This document shows, one piece after another, positions 40,831 through 50,014 of a stretch of 64,000 nucleotides of DNA. A model generated the notes under the pieces. That model was not told the origin of the DNA, did no database searches, and saw only the letters and a program-made list of their open reading frames with translations. Origin of the DNA: Rhodococcus sp. 105337 (lineage in GTDB: Bacteria; Actinomycetota; Actinomycetes; Mycobacteriales; Mycobacteriaceae). How positions within the stretch are numbered: position 1 is the stretch's first letter; each line of letters starts with the position of its first letter. The DNA is taken from the NCBI RefSeq assembly GCF_012844225.1, contig NZ_JABAGQ010000003.1:248001-312000 (forward strand), in the 5' to 3' direction. Made by a program: the position numbers and the translations under genes.

Positions 40831-41973
40831 ATGCAAACATCGGTTGTCGACGCACCGACACCCGACTGTGCCGAGCGGACCGTGCCACGCCCGTTCGTGT
40901 TGTCCCGCCCGCACGGCACCGTGATCGCCGAAGGACTCGACGACCGGTTCGACCGCGCCGACGCCGCGGCCGAGGCTCTGCGAACCGGGCGCGTGCGCGC
41001 TCTCGCCGGTGCGCTTCCCTTCGACCCCGCGCACCCCGCCGCCCTCACAGCACCGCGTTCGCTGCGGCACACCTCCACGCCGCTCGGCGTCTCGAGGCCC
41101 GATCTCCCCACCATCCGCATCGCCCACGCGATTCCTGCCGAGCAGGCACACGTCGACCGTGTCGCCGCCGCACTCACCTTGCTGCGATCGCCCGACGACG
41201 ACCTCGTCAAGGTCGTCCTCGCACGCGCACTCCGACTGCGCTCCGAACGGCCGGTCCCGACCGCTGACCTCCTCGCACGACTCGCCGGGAACGACCCCGC
41301 CGGCAACGGATTCGCGGTCGACCTCACCCCGGCCGGAGGCTCCTGGCGAGGACGGCACCTGATCGGCTCGAGTCCGGAGGTGCTCATCCGGCGACGGGGT
41401 GATCTCGTCACGGCACATCCGCTCGCCGGATCGGCACCGCGTCACGCCGACCCCGACTCGGATCGCGCGACCGCCGAGCGTCTCGCGCAGTCCGCCAAGA
41501 ATCTCGCCGAGCACGCGCACGTCGTCCGTGCGCTGCGCGCCGTACTCGAACCGTTGTGCACCGACCTCGACATCCCGGACCAGCCGTCGCTGACGAGCAC
41601 CAAGCAGTTGTGGCATCTCGGCACACCGGTCTCGGGCCGCCTGCGCGACCGCTCCACCACAGCGCTCGACCTCGCCCTCGCGGCGCATCCGACTCCCGCG
41701 ATCTGCGGCACGCCCACCGAGGCGGCGCGCGAGTTCATCCGCGATGTCGAAGGCGACCGCGGGTTCTACGCCGGGGCCGTCGGGTGGTGTGACGCCGACG
41801 GTGACGGCGAGTGGATGGTGACGATCCGGTGCGCCGTGCTCGACGCGGACGGTCTCACCCTCACCGCCTATGCCGGTGGCGGCATCGTCGCCGACTCCGA
41901 TCCCGCAGACGAACTCGCCGAGACCACCGTCAAATTCGGCACCGTGCTCGATGCGCTCGGGGTGCGGCGATGA
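40831..41973 (+). CDS. dhbC: Isochorismate synthase DhbC/EntC
   Basis: This 380-residue chorismate-utilising enzyme converts chorismate to isochorismate with Mg2+, the first step to 2,3-dihydroxybenzoate. Conserved blocks are DDDLVKVVLARALRL with the general-base Lys, LIGSSPEVLIRR, THPLAGSAPRH, ALAAHPTPAICGTPTEAA and GDRGFYAGAVGW. ATG at 40831, preceded by GAGAGG, starts a protein of standard EntC length; upstream in-frame codons run into the IdeR box. Its stop overlaps the start of dhbA (ATGA). Confidence 0.96.
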   Translation: MQTSVVDAPTPDCAERTVPRPFVLSRPHGTVIAEGLDDRFDRADAAAEALRTGRVRALAGALPFDPAHPAALTAPRSLRHTSTPLGVSRPDLPTIRIAHAIPAEQAHVDRVAAALTLLRSPDDDLVKVVLARALRLRSERPVPTADLLARLAGNDPAGNGFAVDLTPAGGSWRGRHLIGSSPEVLIRRRGDLVTAHPLAGSAPRHADPDSDRATAERLAQSAKNLAEHAHVVRALRAVLEPLCTDLDIPDQPSLTSTKQLWHLGTPVSGRLRDRSTTALDLALAAHPTPAICGTPTEAAREFIRDVEGDRGFYAGAVGWCDADGDGEWMVTIRCAVLDADGLTLTAYAGGGIVADSDPADELAETTVKFGTVLDALGVRR

Positions 41974-42740
41974 GCGCCCCCGTCACCCTCGTCGTCGGTG
42001 CCGCACAGGGCATCGGACGTGCCACAGCGGTCACCCTGGCCCGCGCCGGACACCGACTCGCCCTCATGGACCGCGACCCCGTCGGACTCCGCAAGACCGC
42101 GGCACTGATCGGTGAGGGAACCCCTGTGTACCCCGTCGATATCCGCGACCACGACGCGGTCGAGTTCGCCGTCGGCAACATCGAAACCGACCACGGTCCC
42201 CTCGAGCGACTCGCCCACGTCGCGGGAGTGTTCACCACCGGATCCGTACTCGACTCCGATCCGGACGACTGGCAGCGGATGTTCGACGTCAATGTGACCG
42301 GACTGGTCGCCGTCCTCCGCTCCGTGGGACGTGTGATGCGGGAGCGCCGTTCCGGCTCGATCGTCGTGGTCGGCTCGAATTCCGCAGGTGTGCCCCGGAT
42401 GGGCATGGGTGCCTACGGATCCTCGAAAGCGGCCGCGGCGATGATCGTGCGGGTCGCCGGACTGGAACTGGCGCCCTACGGAATCCGCGCCAATATCGTC
42501 GCCCCCGGCTCCACCGACACCGCGATGCAACGGTCGCTGTGGGAGGACCCCGACGACGACAACGGTGCGCGCAGCGCCATCGAGGGCGACCCCGCGCAGT
42601 TCAAGGTCGGAATCCCGCTCGGGCGCATCGCCGAACCGTCCGACATCGCGGACGCCATCGAGTTCCTTCTCTCCGACCGCGCCCGGCACATCACCATGCA
42701 AGCCCTGTACGTCGACGGTGGCGCGACCCTTCGTGCCTGA
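41970..42740 (+). CDS. dhbA: 2,3-dihydro-2,3-dihydroxybenzoate dehydrogenase DhbA/EntA
   Basis: This is a 256-residue short-chain dehydrogenase. The N-terminal NAD motif is [11 protein letters not shown], the catalytic pair lies in [12 protein letters not shown], and the C-terminal [10 protein letters not shown] ending is typical of the family. It oxidises 2,3-dihydro-DHB to 2,3-DHB. The ATG overlaps the dhbC stop by 4 nt, indicating translational coupling. The gene is 31 bp before dhbE. Confidence 0.95.
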   Translation: MSAPVTLVVGAAQGIGRATAVTLARAGHRLALMDRDPVGLRKTAALIGEGTPVYPVDIRDHDAVEFAVGNIETDHGPLERLAHVAGVFTTGSVLDSDPDDWQRMFDVNVTGLVAVLRSVGRVMRERRSGSIVVVGSNSAGVPRMGMGAYGSSKAAAAMIVRVAGLELAPYGIRANIVAPGSTDTAMQRSLWEDPDDDNGARSAIEGDPAQFKVGIPLGRIAEPSDIADAIEFLLSDRARHITMQALYVDGGATLRA

Positions 42741-42771
42741 GACCCGTTTCCGTCCCCGAAAGGAATCATTC

Positions 42772-44421
42772 GTGACCTCCGGCCTCCGACGCAGCGCGCT
42801 TGCCGACATCGCCCGTTTCCCCGAGGATTTCAGTGAGCTGTACCGCGGTGCCGGTTACTGGTCCGGGGAGACGTTCGCGGAGTTCATGCCCACCCGCGCA
42901 GCGCACTTCGGCGACCGGGTCGCGGTCGTGGGACCGGACGCCACCGGGGCGCGGCGGCAGCTCACCTACCGTGACCTCGACGAGTCCGCCGCACGCATCG
43001 CCACCGGGCTCCTGAATGCCGGTGTTCGTGCCGGCGACCGGGTCGTGCTCCAGTTACCGAACATCGTCGAATACACCGAAGTCCTCTTCGCGGTCTTTCG
43101 CATCGGGGCGTTGCCCGTATTCGCTCTGCCGGCGCACCGCGCCTCCGAGGTCGGCTACTTCTGCCGTTTCGCGGACGCCGCCGCGTATATCGTCGCGGCC
43201 GAGCACGGCGGATTCGATTACCGCACGCTCGCCCGTGAGGTGACCGGCGCTCTGGAGAACCCGCCCGCAGTGATCGTCGCCGGAGACGCCGCCGAGTTCA
43301 CCTCCCTGGCATCGCTGCGCCGGCACGAGCCTGCACCGATCGCCGACGTCGATGCCGAGTCCGTGGCCTTCCTTCAACTGTCCGGCGGTACCACCGGAAC
43401 CCCGAAGCTCATCCCCCGCACCCACGCCGACTACCTCTACTCGGTGCGCGACTCCGCCCGCATCTGCGGAGTGGACGAGCGCACCCGCATGCTGGTCGTG
43501 CTTCCTGCGGCACACAACTTCCCGATGAGCTCGCCCGGGATTCTCGGTGTCCTCCACTCAGGCGGCACGGTCGTGCTCGCGCCGGATCCGAGTCCGGACA
43601 CCGCCTTCGCACTCATCGAGAGCGAACGGGTGACGATGGCCTCGCTGGTCCCGCCGCTCGCACTGGCATGGCTGTCCGCACGAGCCCGTACCGAACACGA
43701 CCTGTCGTCGCTCGAGGTACTGCAGGTCGGTGGCGCGAAGTTCCCGGCGGAGGCTGCCAAGCGGGTGCGCCCGGAACTCGGCTGCACGCTGCAGCAGGTC
43801 TTCGGCATGGCAGAGGGCCTCGTCAACTACACCCGCCTCGACGACGACGACGAGACGATCATCCGGACCCAGGGACGTCCGATCAGCCCGCACGACGAGA
43901 TCCGTGTCGTCGACGACGCCGACGAGCCCGTCCCGTTCGGTGCCCCCGGCCATCTCCTCACCCGGGGCCCGTACACGATCCGCGGTTACTACAATGCGCC
44001 CGAACACAATTCGACGGCATTCACTCCCGACGGGTTCTATCGCACGGGCGACATCGTGCGGATCACCGAGCACGGTTACATCGTGGTCGAAGGCCGCGCC
44101 AAGGACCAGATCAACCGGGGCGGCGAGAAGATCGCCGCGGAGGAGGTCGAAAACCATCTCGTCGCGCACCCCGCGGTGCTCGATGCCGCCGTGGTCGCCA
44201 TGCCCGACCAGTACCTCGGCGAACGCACGTGTGCCTTCGTCGTCACCGAGGGTGAGGCGCCGAAAGCTCTCGCGCTCAAAGCTTTCCTGCGGGAGCGTGG
44301 ACTCGCGGCGTACAAGATCCCGGACAAGGTGCGCTTCGTCGACGCGTTTCCGGTGACCGGTGTCGGCAAGATCAGCCGCAACGAACTGCGTCGCGCGCTG
44401 GCCGCCACCCTCCAGAACTGA
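42772..44421 (+). CDS. dhbE: (2,3-dihydroxybenzoyl)adenylate synthase DhbE/EntE
   Basis: This 549-residue adenylating enzyme activates DHB as the AMP ester and loads it on the aryl carrier. Blocks: [20 protein letters not shown] (phosphate loop), [34 protein letters not shown] and [19 protein letters not shown], with the catalytic C-terminal Lys in [10 protein letters not shown]. The [10 protein letters not shown] loop has Ser where salicylate-activating relatives (MbtA, YbtE) have Cys, which favours DHB over salicylate. The start is GTG at 42772 with AAAGGAA 6 nt upstream; a longer frame to 42565 would overlap dhbA. Confidence 0.96.
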   Translation: MTSGLRRSALADIARFPEDFSELYRGAGYWSGETFAEFMPTRAAHFGDRVAVVGPDATGARRQLTYRDLDESAARIATGLLNAGVRAGDRVVLQLPNIVEYTEVLFAVFRIGALPVFALPAHRASEVGYFCRFADAAAYIVAAEHGGFDYRTLAREVTGALENPPAVIVAGDAAEFTSLASLRRHEPAPIADVDAESVAFLQLSGGTTGTPKLIPRTHADYLYSVRDSARICGVDERTRMLVVLPAAHNFPMSSPGILGVLHSGGTVVLAPDPSPDTAFALIESERVTMASLVPPLALAWLSARARTEHDLSSLEVLQVGGAKFPAEAAKRVRPELGCTLQQVFGMAEGLVNYTRLDDDDETIIRTQGRPISPHDEIRVVDDADEPVPFGAPGHLLTRGPYTIRGYYNAPEHNSTAFTPDGFYRTGDIVRITEHGYIVVEGRAKDQINRGGEKIAAEEVENHLVAHPAVLDAAVVAMPDQYLGERTCAFVVTEGEAPKALALKAFLRERGLAAYKIPDKVRFVDAFPVTGVGKISRNELRRALAATLQN

Positions 44422-44450
44422 CCGACCACACCGCAGAAAGCGAAGATCCG

Positions 44451-45092
44451 ATGGCTCTGCCGAAGTCCGTGTCCTATTCCCTTCCCCACGAGCAGCCCAC
44501 GAACGTGGTGTCGTGGTCGATCGATCCGAACCGCGCCGTCGTGCTGGTGCACGACATGCAGGAATACTTCGTGCGCTCGTTCGACCGGGCGGCCGATCCG
44601 CTGGCCACGGTGGTTCCCCATATCGACCTGCTGCGCAACACCGCTCACGATGTCGGCGCTCCGGTTGTGTACACCGCGCAGCCGGGAGACCAGGACCCGG
44701 CCGACCGTGCGCTGTTGTCCGACTTCTGGGGCCCCGGATTGTCCGAGGACCCCGCCGAGACGTCGATCATCGCGGAGTTGGCACCGCACGCCGGCGACAC
44801 CATGCTCACCAAATGGCGCTACAGCGCCTTCATCCGCACCGATCTGCTCGAACGGATGCGCGCGTGGGGCCGCGACCAACTGATCGTCACCGGCGTGTAC
44901 GCGCACATCGGGTGCCTGACGACGGCCCTGGACGGGTTCATGAACGACATCCAGGTCTTCTTCGTCTCGGACGCCACGGCCGACTTCTCCCAACGCGAGC
45001 ACGCCGACGCATTGAGCTACGTCGCCTCGCGGTGCGCGGTCGTGCTTCCGACGCACGAGGTGGTGGGCGCCCTCTCGTCGGTGCGCGCCTGA
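44451..45092 (+). CDS. dhbB: Isochorismatase DhbB (without carrier domain)
   Basis: A 213-residue isochorismatase that hydrolyses the enolpyruvyl ether of isochorismate to 2,3-dihydro-2,3-DHB. Family blocks are [13 protein letters not shown] (catalytic Asp35), [16 protein letters not shown] (catalytic Lys) and [17 protein letters not shown]. The protein stops at the end of the hydrolase domain; the C-terminal aryl carrier domain found in EntB and DhbB of other bacteria is absent and encoded instead at 22109-22330. It is last in the dhbCAEB run and converges with the ABC exporter with a 1-nt gap. Confidence 0.95.
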   Translation: MALPKSVSYSLPHEQPTNVVSWSIDPNRAVVLVHDMQEYFVRSFDRAADPLATVVPHIDLLRNTAHDVGAPVVYTAQPGDQDPADRALLSDFWGPGLSEDPAETSIIAELAPHAGDTMLTKWRYSAFIRTDLLERMRAWGRDQLIVTGVYAHIGCLTTALDGFMNDIQVFFVSDATADFSQREHADALSYVASRCAVVLPTHEVVGALSSVRA

Positions 45093-45093
45093 C

Positions 45094-46950
45094 TCACACG
45101 CCCACGGACCGGTCGGTGTGCTCGGCGAGCGTGCGGCCGTCGCGTCGCGCGAGTGCCGCGTACTTGCCGCCGCGCGCGACGAGCGCGTCGTGGGTGCCCC
45201 GCTCGATGATGCGTCCGTGGTCGAGGACGACGATCTCGTCGGCGTCGCGCACTGTGGAGAGGCGGTGTGCGATGGTGATGGTCGTCCGCCCGGCCCGGGC
45301 GTTGTCGAGCGCCTGCTGCACTGCGCGTTCGGTGTCGTTGTCGAGGGCACTGGTCGCCTCGTCGAGCACCAGGATCCGCGGGTCCCGCAGCAGCGTGCGG
45401 GCAATCGCCATTCGTTGCTTCTCGCCACCGGAGAACCGGTGTCCGCGTGCTCCGACCACGGTGTCGTAGCCGTCGGGCAGCGAGGTGATCAGGTCGTGGA
45501 TGTGCGCTGCCCGCGCGGCGTCCTCGATCTCCGCGTCGGTGGCGTCCGGCCTCGCGTAGCGCAGATTCTCCCGGACGGTGGCGTGCAGCAGATAGGTCTC
45601 CTGCGACACGACACCGACGAGAGCCGCTACGTCGGCGAGCCGCATGTCGCGCAGGTCGATTCCGTCGATCGTCACCCGGCCGGAAGTGGGGTCGTACAAC
45701 CGTGCCATCAGTGACCCGAGCGTGGTTTTGCCCGAACCGGTCTCGCCCACGAGCGCGACCTGCGCACCGGCCGGTATTTCGAGGTCGATCCCCTCGAGCG
45801 CGAGACGATGTGCGCCTTCGTACCGGAAGCCGAGATTCTCGAATCGGACCCTGCCGGAGATCTTCTCGGGGTCGACCGGGACCGGATGGGCGGGTTCTTC
45901 GATGTCGACGGCCAGATCGAGATACTCGAAGATGCGGCTGAACAGCGCGAGCGAACTGGTGACGGACACGCCGACGTCGAGCAGGCTCATGAGGGGACGG
46001 AACAGCGCGCCCTGCAGTCCCGTGAATGCGACGAGCGTGCCGATGGTCATGCCGCCCGAGGTCGCGGGCAGGCCTGCGACGAGATAGAGCACCGCCGGAA
46101 TCGCCGCGAAGACGATGTTCATGGTGGCCATGCGCCACCGCCCCGACAGTTGCGCCTGCACCTCGAGGTCGGCGAGATCGGCGGAGGTCTTCGCGAACTT
46201 GTCCGCCAGCGCGGGACCGGTGCCGAGAGTCTTGCCGAGCAGTACGCCGCTGACGGACAGGCCTTCGTCGATCTGGGTCTGGATGTCGGCGAGACGGCGT
46301 TGCTGGCGCGTCGTGATCGCCCGTCGCATCTGGGCGACACGGCGGGTGAGCCAGATGGCCGGCGGAAGCACGATCAGCGACAGCAACGACAACCGCCAGC
46401 TCAGGACGGCCATGGCGATCGCGGTGCCGACCACGGTCGTGATGTTGGCGGCGAGCGAGGTGGCCGTCGTCGTGACGACGGACTGCATGCCGCCGATGTC
46501 GTTGGTCAGTCTCGACTGGATTTCACCGCCACGGGTGCGGGTGAAGAAGCTCAGGGACTGCCGTTGCAGGTGGCTGAACACCCGGGTTCGCAGGCCGTGC
46601 ATGATTCGCTGGCCGACCGTGGTGGAGATCCAGGTCTGCACCACTCCGAACAGTGAACTGATCACGGTGACCGCGAGCATGCCGCCCACGGCCCACAGCA
46701 ACAGGCTCACGTTCTGGTGCGGAATCGCGTCGTCGATGACGGCGCGCACGAGGAACGGCGTCGCGAGCGACACAGCGGACGACGCCACGATCAGCACCAC
46801 GACAAGGGCGATCTGACGACGATAAGGGGCGAAGAGCGCGCCGATCCGGCGCAGGCTGACGGGAGATTCGCGCAGTTGCTCGACGTCTTTGGGATCGATT
46901 TTTCCGCGGCCACCGGGGTGACCGCCTCGACCTGGTGGGGGATGCATCAT
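45094..46950 (-). CDS. ABC-type exporter half-transporter (TMD-NBD fusion)
   Basis: This protein of about 618 residues has six membrane helices from about residue 40 to 330 (for example LVVVLIVASSAVSLATPFLV, LLLWAVGGMLAVTVIS). An ATPase domain follows with Walker A GETGSGKTT, signature FSGGEKQ and DEATSALD. It would work as a homodimer, exporting a drug, lipid or metabolite. The N terminus is Gly/Pro/Arg-rich. Two adjacent ATGs (46950, 46947) follow a GAGGTGG site. It is divergent from a MarR gene, with a likely MarR operator between them, which is the usual layout for a drug-inducible exporter. Involvement in siderophore export is possible from its place next to dhbB but unsupported otherwise. 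Confidence 0.9.
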   Translation of the reverse strand: MMHPPPGRGGHPGGRGKIDPKDVEQLRESPVSLRRIGALFAPYRRQIALVVVLIVASSAVSLATPFLVRAVIDDAIPHQNVSLLLWAVGGMLAVTVISSLFGVVQTWISTTVGQRIMHGLRTRVFSHLQRQSLSFFTRTRGGEIQSRLTNDIGGMQSVVTTTATSLAANITTVVGTAIAMAVLSWRLSLLSLIVLPPAIWLTRRVAQMRRAITTRQQRRLADIQTQIDEGLSVSGVLLGKTLGTGPALADKFAKTSADLADLEVQAQLSGRWRMATMNIVFAAIPAVLYLVAGLPATSGGMTIGTLVAFTGLQGALFRPLMSLLDVGVSVTSSLALFSRIFEYLDLAVDIEEPAHPVPVDPEKISGRVRFENLGFRYEGAHRLALEGIDLEIPAGAQVALVGETGSGKTTLGSLMARLYDPTSGRVTIDGIDLRDMRLADVAALVGVVSQETYLLHATVRENLRYARPDATDAEIEDAARAAHIHDLITSLPDGYDTVVGARGHRFSGGEKQRMAIARTLLRDPRILVLDEATSALDNDTERAVQQALDNARAGRTTITIAHRLSTVRDADEIVVLDHGRIIERGTHDALVARGGKYAALARRDGRTLAEHTDRSVGV

Positions 46951-46986
46951 GCACACCACCTCGATTCATGATTCGTACGTAATTAC

Positions 46987-47029
46987 TGAGGTTGCCTCAT
47001 TAAGAGGTAACTGTCAAGTGAGGTATAGT
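46987..47029. promoter_or_regulatory. MarR-type operator and divergent promoter
   Basis: A perfect inverted repeat TGAGGTTGCCTCA (46987-46999) lies in the 85-bp gap between the ABC exporter and MarR genes, 36 bp from the exporter start. On the plus strand a -10 box TATAGT (47024-47029) ends 6 nt before the MarR ATG, so that message is probably leaderless. On the minus strand TTGACA (47011-47016) could be the exporter -35. Confidence 0.6.
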
Positions 47030-47035
47030 CCGGTC

Positions 47036-47464
47036 ATGTCCGATTCTCCCGTTGTGCTGCGCGACCTTCTGATGGGCGCCACCCGCACCTTGCGGCGACG
47101 TTGGCACGACCTGCTGAACCCGTGGGAGCTGTCCCCACACGAACACCGCGCACTCCGGGTCATCGGCGACACCGACACCCCGATCCGCCTCGGCGTGGTC
47201 GCAAAGGCACTGCGTATCGCGCCTCGATCGGCGACCGAGGTCGTCGACCGCCTCGAATCCCGTGGACTGACCGAGCGCCTTCCCGATCCCGCCGATCGCC
47301 GCGCGGTATGTGTGCAGCTCACCGATAACGGTCGCACAGTTCTGGACGAACTCGACGCGGCACGCGACACCGACGCCGCGGAGGTGTTCGCCCGGCTCGA
47401 CCCCTCCGAACGCGCCGACCTCGCCCGGCTGCTTCGCAAGCTCGTCGACGACGCTCCTCGCTGA
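47036..47464 (+). CDS. MarR-family transcriptional regulator
   Basis: A 142-residue winged-helix regulator. The recognition region is VVAKALRIAPRSATEVVDRLESRGLTERLPDPADRRAVCVQLTDNG, the MarR helix-turn-helix and wing. It lacks the N-terminal Cys of OhrR types, so a ligand rather than a peroxide is the more likely signal. It is divergent from the ABC exporter and presumably represses it and itself through the repeat at 46987-46999. The -10 box spacing suggests translation starts at the first base of the transcript. Confidence 0.9.
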   Translation: MSDSPVVLRDLLMGATRTLRRRWHDLLNPWELSPHEHRALRVIGDTDTPIRLGVVAKALRIAPRSATEVVDRLESRGLTERLPDPADRRAVCVQLTDNGRTVLDELDAARDTDAAEVFARLDPSERADLARLLRKLVDDAPR

Positions 47465-47519
47465 GATCTCACGTTCTCGCGCTCCGGTGCGTTTACGGTA
47501 CGAGAGCGAAGGAGCAAGC

Positions 47520-48242
47520 ATGACGCAGCACACCTCGACCTTGCCCGCCCGCATCGATGATCTCCCTTGGCCGCAGCTCGTCGACGACCTCGACAACTAC
47601 GGTTGCGCCGCCACCGGCCCGCTCCTCGGGAACGCCGAGCGTGCCGAGATCTCGTCGCTGTGGGACGAGGACACCCGATTCCGCACGACCGTCGACATGG
47701 CCCGCCACCGCTACGGCCACGGAACCTACAAGTACTTCGGCGCGCCCGTCCCCCGCCCGGTCGCCCAACTCCGCGCCGCCTTCTACCGGCGCCTGCTCGC
47801 CCCCGCGCGCGAGTGGGCCGAGCGATTGGGTGATCCCGCACCCTGGCCCGACGACTTCGACGAGTGGCTGGAAATGTGTCACGCTGCCGGCCAGAGCAAG
47901 CCGGCGCCGCTGATGCTGCGCTACACAGTCGGCGACTGGAACGCGCTGCACCGCGACCTCTACGGCGATCTCGCGTTCCCGCTGCAGGTGGTGATCGGGC
48001 TCGACCGTCCCGGTCTCGACTACACCGGCGGCGAGTTCCTGCTCCTCGAGCAATGTCCCCGAGCCCAGTCCCGCGGTACTGCCACCGTGATCGAGCAAGG
48101 GCACGCCTTGATCTTCACCACGCGCGACCGCCCGACACGCGGTGCACGCGGATGGACGCGGTCGCCGGTGCGGCACGGTGTGAGCACCGTCCGGTCCGGA
48201 CTGCGGCGCACGCTCGGGCTGGTGCTGCACGACGCCGCGTGA
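47520..48242 (+). CDS. 2-oxoglutarate/Fe(II)-dependent oxygenase-like protein
   Basis: This 240-residue protein has a double-stranded beta-helix pattern: iron ligands His and Asp in WNALHRDLYGDLAFPLQVV, GGEFLLLEQ in the core, and the distal His in PVRHGVSTV followed by the Arg that binds oxoglutarate (RRTLGLVLHD). It resembles the COG3826-type prolyl-hydroxylase-like group. ATG at 47520 with AAGGAG 5-6 nt before. It follows the MarR gene by 55 bp on the same strand. The substrate is unknown; amino-acid hydroxylation for the nearby peptide siderophore is a speculation. Confidence 0.85.
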   Translation: MTQHTSTLPARIDDLPWPQLVDDLDNYGCAATGPLLGNAERAEISSLWDEDTRFRTTVDMARHRYGHGTYKYFGAPVPRPVAQLRAAFYRRLLAPAREWAERLGDPAPWPDDFDEWLEMCHAAGQSKPAPLMLRYTVGDWNALHRDLYGDLAFPLQVVIGLDRPGLDYTGGEFLLLEQCPRAQSRGTATVIEQGHALIFTTRDRPTRGARGWTRSPVRHGVSTVRSGLRRTLGLVLHDAA

Positions 48243-48301
48243 GCGTGCGGGCGAGAATCCGCGGCCGACGATGCCCGGTCCCGCAAGGTAGGCCGGGTCT
48301 G

Positions 48302-48901
48302 TCAGATCACCGTTTCGGACCGGCGTTCGAGCAGGACGGTGTCGTGCCAGACGCCGGCGAGCTTGCCGATTCGTTCGCGGATACCCACGGTGCGGAATCC
48401 CGCCGCGTGGTGCAGAGCGAGACTGGTGCGGTTCTCCGGGAAGATCGAGGTCTGCAACGTCCACAAACCCGCCTCGTCGGCGGCGTCGACCTGGGTGCGT
48501 AGCAGCACTCTGCCGACCCCGCGCCCACGCATCCCGTCGGCGACGTAGATCGAGTTCTCCGCCACCCCGGCATAGCACTCGCGACTCGATACCGGGCTCA
48601 ACGCCGCCCAGCCGACGACACACCCGTCGATCTCGGCGACCCACCGGTGGCCGGGCAGCCACATCTCGTCGAGTACCTCACGGGCGGGAACCTCGGTGGT
48701 GAAGGTCGCGGTGCCGGTCGCGATCCCCTCACCGTAGATCCGCCGCACTGCATCCCAGTCTCGATCCTCGAGCGGGCGCACCGTCACGTCGGCAGGGCAG
48801 TCCTCGGGGCGGGGGCGACCGGTGAGGGCTCCCCTCACTGCGTTGCCGGTGTCCACCCCGACGCCGCGAGCAACCGTGACCGGCAAACCGTGCGATGTCA
48901 T
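48302..48901 (-). CDS. GNAT-family N-acetyltransferase (phosphinothricin acetyltransferase-like)
   Basis: A 199-residue acetyl-CoA-dependent acetyltransferase. The segments VTVRPLEDRDWDAVRRIYGEGIATGTATF, VGWAALSPVSSRECYAGVAENSIYVADGMRGRGVGRVLL (the R-G-x-G-x CoA loop) and LHHAAGFRTVGIRERIGKLAGVWHDTVLLER match the Pat/Bar and methionine-sulfoximine acetyltransferase group. ATG at 48901 leaves an unusual ~38-residue N-terminal extension before the domain, so an internal start is possible. It is convergent with the oxygenase gene. The natural substrate is not known. Confidence 0.87.
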   Translation of the reverse strand: MTSHGLPVTVARGVGVDTGNAVRGALTGRPRPEDCPADVTVRPLEDRDWDAVRRIYGEGIATGTATFTTEVPAREVLDEMWLPGHRWVAEIDGCVVGWAALSPVSSRECYAGVAENSIYVADGMRGRGVGRVLLRTQVDAADEAGLWTLQTSIFPENRTSLALHHAAGFRTVGIRERIGKLAGVWHDTVLLERRSETVI

Positions 48902-48983
48902 GACTCCACTGTATTGATCAGCACCGACGGTCGCACTCGTCGATGCTGATACGGATGACTGCAGACGCGGCTCGGCGGCAGCC

Positions 48984-49955
48984 TCACGTTTCGAAGAACC
49001 GCCGCGGATTGTCGACGAGCATCGTGGTGATCTGTTCGTCGGTGACACCGCGCTCGCGCAGCACCGGCAGCACATCGTCACTGATGTGGTTGTAGTTCCA
49101 GTTCGGTACCGCAAGTTCCTTGACCTCGTGCGGGAACCAGTCGATGAAGCACGACGCATCGTGCGCGAGCACCATGCGGTCCGCGTATCCGCTCTCCGCC
49201 AGTGCGACAACGGTATCGACGCGTTGCTCGAAGGGCAGCAGCAGATCGAGACCGAACCGGTCCATTCCGAGGAGCGACCCGGCGTCGGCGATCTTGCGGA
49301 GGTACTCGAGGTCGGTGGAGTCTCCGCTGTGCCCGATCACGACCTTCGTCAGATCGACACCTTCTTCGGCCAGCACCTGTTGCGCCACGAGGCCGGATCC
49401 GGTGTGCGGATTGGTGTGGACGGTGATGGGGGCTCCCGTTTCGACGTGGGCCCGGCCCACCGCGCGCATCACCCGCTCGACCCCCGGCGTGAGACCTTGC
49501 GCCTCGATCGCGCACTTGAGCATCGCCGCCTTCACACCGGTGTCGGCGATGCCCTCACGAATGTCGTGGACGAACAGTTCGGTGAGAGGTTCGGGGGCGT
49601 CGAACAGCAATCCCGGTCCGACATAGTGGAATTGGAACGGCAGTTCGTTGTACGTGTACAGCCCCGTCGCCACCAGTATGTTGATGTCGGTGTGTTCGGC
49701 GATGCGCTGAATCCGCGGTATGTACCGGCCGAGTCCGATCACGGTGGGATCGACGATCGTGTCGATCCCACGGTCGGACAATGCACGCAGTTTCGAGATC
49801 GCGTCGTCGACGCGCAGTTCCTCGTCCCACCTCGTCGGGTAGCCGGGGTAGTTCTCGCGCAGTTCCTCCCCGAGCACGAAGACGTGTTCGTGCATGAGGA
49901 CACGACCGAGATCACCGGTGTCGGCGGGGCCGCGGACGGTGTCGACAGAAGCCAT
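48984..49955 (-). CDS. php: Phosphotriesterase-like lactonase (PTE/PLL family)
   Basis: This 323-residue binuclear-metal TIM-barrel hydrolase has the metal ligands His22 and His24 (MHEHVF), the bridging carboxylated Lys in KAAMLKCAIE, His ligands in APITVHTNPH and VVIGHSGD, and the Asp in VLAHDASC. It resembles M. tuberculosis PPH (Rv0230c), a lactonase with weak paraoxonase activity. ATG at 49955. Relatives open acyl-homoserine or other lactones; the substrate here is not resolved. It lies 59 bp downstream of an SDR gene on the same strand. Confidence 0.92.
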   Translation of the reverse strand: MASVDTVRGPADTGDLGRVLMHEHVFVLGEELRENYPGYPTRWDEELRVDDAISKLRALSDRGIDTIVDPTVIGLGRYIPRIQRIAEHTDINILVATGLYTYNELPFQFHYVGPGLLFDAPEPLTELFVHDIREGIADTGVKAAMLKCAIEAQGLTPGVERVMRAVGRAHVETGAPITVHTNPHTGSGLVAQQVLAEEGVDLTKVVIGHSGDSTDLEYLRKIADAGSLLGMDRFGLDLLLPFEQRVDTVVALAESGYADRMVLAHDASCFIDWFPHEVKELAVPNWNYNHISDDVLPVLRERGVTDEQITTMLVDNPRRFFET

Positions 49956-50014
49956 GGCGCAGACGCTATGTCACCACGAGCGGATACGGATCGGGTTTCG
50001 GCGGGCCCGCGCTC

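Noticed and set aside
20848-45092. An MbtH-like protein or ornithine N-monooxygenase in the siderophore locus
   Set aside because: No frame with the MbtH pattern or an FAD/NADPH N-oxygenase was found between 20.8 and 48 kb; such genes, if needed, must be elsewhere.
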